From Viridibacillus soli (lineage in GTDB: Bacteria; Bacillota; Bacilli; Bacillales_A; Planococcaceae), in contig NZ_JAEOAH010000004.1 of assembly GCF_016612995.1 (NCBI RefSeq), forward strand, positions 207,467 through 271,466: a stretch of 64,000 nucleotides of DNA, read 5' to 3'. Below are positions 60,116 to 64,000 of this stretch, piece by piece. Under the pieces are notes generated by a model. It had not been told where the DNA came from and made no database searches. It worked only from the letters and a program-made list of their open reading frames with translations. The stretch's first letter is position 1. Each line of letters begins with the position of its first letter. A program made the translations under genes and the position numbers.

Positions 60116-60222
60116 GGTGTGTTGATTAGATGCTCAATACTAACGTATGTTATTACATTTTTTGGTTGATTGTAGTGGAGGGTGCTTGCCCACGGAAATC
60201 AACCTACCACTTTAACCATTCA
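60116..60222. repeat. MITE-like repeat, internally deleted copy 4
   Basis: Reverse orientation relative to copies 1 and 2. GGTGTGTTGATTA is followed after a large deletion by CTCAATACTAACGTATGTTA, then GGTTGATTGTAG, a short relic of the GC-rich core, and AATCAACCTACCACTTTAA from the other arm. The second terminus is missing. Confidence 0.8.
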
Positions 60223-60497
60223 AGCAAATATCGATGATGTCTGAGAGATGACGCAGAAGCCTAAGATCCATGAACAATGGGATTTACGCTTTTCTTCAAT
60301 TACATATGTACCTTATTAGCAGATTCGTCTATTTCAACACATCCATTTAATCCAAGCATATGGGTACTATTTTTAATAGGTTTCTCAACAGTTATTAGAA
60401 GTAAAGCGAGTTTAAATTGACCAGTTATTAGAGTCACTTAGGAGAGGGTAATTAGAAACTTCATGTTAAAAGAATGGCTTGGTGACAAGAATATTAT
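60223..60497. other. region with a possible 47-codon remnant
   Basis: ATG 60277 to TGA 60420 reads MGFTLFFNYICTLLADSSIS and then IWVLFLIGFSTVIRSKASLN, hydrophobic and protein-like, but without a ribosome binding site. Likely a membrane-protein fragment. Confidence 0.3.
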
Positions 60498-60986
60498 TTA
60501 CCATTTCATTTGCAACTTTGCAATTAATTTCTTTTGAAATAAATACAATCTACCTTTAAGTAGCTTGTGTTTCAGATTGGTGTAAATCACATAGCCAATT
60601 AACAACCCGTTAAATCCGTAAATTTCAAATAAATCTCGTCCAACTAGTTTTGTTATTAATCCTTGTTTTCCAAAAGAATACATAATCGCAAATCCGTATG
60701 TGATTGTAGGAAATAGCATCGGAATAAGAATTCCCATTTTAATCACACTTTTTATTGGCTGATAGATTCTGGTGCAAATGATGGAATACGCTAGAGTAAA
60801 TGCTGAAATAGTTGTTATAACAGCAGTAATGATAGACATTTTCATGCTGTTTCCAATGGCCTCTATTAGGTCTTTATTAGACAGTATGGATTGATAATTA
60901 GAGAAATCGAAACCCTGACTCGTTTCAAAAGAACGTACAAATAAAATAACAAGTGGTAAAAATAGAAAGAAAGTAAATAACAACAA
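60498..60986 (-). pseudogene. ABC transporter permease fragment
   Basis: The N-terminal ~130 residues match a binding-protein-dependent permease of the PhnV/FbpB kind (FLFLPLVILFVRSFETSQGF, then NSMKMSIITAVITTISAFTL and MLFPTITYGFAIMYSFGKQG). After GLLIGYVIYT the sequence becomes basic and unrelated (NLKHKLLKGRLYLFQKKLIA) and ends; the EAA coupling loop and last spans are missing. At the 5' side the frame stays open past 60986 to a TAA with no proper start codon. It is a dead fragment with no ATPase or binding protein nearby. Confidence 0.75.
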
Positions 60987-61149
60987 TATATGCGTTCTTA
61001 AAAGGAATTTTTATCACATGGAATCTTAATGGTGGTAACCTAATACGTCTGATTCCACCATGGCGCTCCATCCAAGGTTATTTTTACAAAAACCTGTTAT
61101 TTTATAAAAATCCTCAGACAAAAAGACATGTGTTTGAGTAAGTAGGCAA

Positions 61150-61183
61150 TAAAATACCCCGCAACAAGTGCGGAGTATTTTTA
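61150..61183 (-). terminator. terminator of the collagen-like gene
   Basis: AAAATACcCCGCA/TGCGGaGTATTTT with a five-base loop, 11 bases past the stop codon on the minus strand. It is symmetrical and could also act on the plus strand. Confidence 0.88.
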
Positions 61184-61193
61184 GCATTTTTTA

Positions 61194-64000
<2,807 letters not shown>

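Overview
This window looks like chromosomal DNA from a low-GC, spore-forming member of the Bacillales, most plausibly a Lysinibacillus/Solibacillus-type Planococcaceae. The reasons are AT-rich codon use, strong AGGAGG-type ribosome binding sites with TTG and GTG starts, many Rho-independent terminators, a T-box leader, a CpsB/CpsA/CpsD-type phosphotyrosine module, a stand-alone heme O synthase, and a very long collagen-like protein with an exosporium-style C-terminal domain. The genus is inference; no rRNA or other marker gene is present. I recognised no tRNA, rRNA, CRISPR array or intact prophage.

Layout. 1-9.7 kb: a frameshifted gene at the left edge, a GNAT acetyltransferase, an alpha/beta hydrolase, an APH-family kinase broken by one amber codon, a small membrane ORF, a translationally coupled MBL-hydrolase/DUF3006 pair, an ECF sigma/anti-sigma pair with a likely autoregulatory promoter, ctaB, a WYL regulator and a GyrI-like protein. 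9.7-20 kb: a MepB-family gene, a T-box-controlled amino-acid permease, two copies of a ~265-bp repeat with terminal inverted repeats, an HSL-type esterase, a proC pseudogene, a TPR-hydrolase-TPR protein, and a flavodoxin reductase divergent from a LysR regulator. 20-28 kb: a candidate structured small RNA, a two-gene betaine/choline-type ABC transporter, a YitT-type protein, and a response regulator/kinase/lipoprotein operon. 28-36 kb: small genes and a decayed region (truncated Nudix and sigma genes, repeated remnants), an orphan solute-binding lipoprotein and a GT2-TPR glycosyltransferase. 36-48 kb: a CD3324-type protein, a SUKH protein, DUF2332, LysR, a PadR/DUF2812 pair, an IS1595-like transposase remnant, several GNAT and HAD genes, and a Nudix gene. 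48-58 kb: an exopolysaccharide operon. 58-61 kb: a broken TetR gene with its membrane-protein partner, a HAD phosphatase, a repeat remnant and an ABC permease fragment. 61.2-64 kb: the collagen-like gene, on the minus strand and running off the right edge.

How the genes work together. The clearest pathway is the exopolysaccharide operon (48055-58141). It has a tyrosine phosphatase, chain-length regulator and tyrosine kinase, then a GT4 glycosyltransferase, a Wzy-like polymerase, a MurJ-type flippase, two FemAB/GNAT-like transferases and a polysaccharide deacetylase, tightly packed and all co-directional. It is a complete-looking control, assembly, export and modification set in which the flippase slot is filled by a MurJ/MviN-type protein. 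Other coherent units are the sigma/anti-sigma pair, the two-component/lipoprotein operon, PadR/DUF2812, and the T-box permease.

The region has much decay: at least ten broken genes or gene remnants, and four members of one repeat family. Many start codons given here are moved from the longest-ORF start to the position dictated by the Shine-Dalgarno sequence. All family assignments are from memory of sequence motifs, without database searches.
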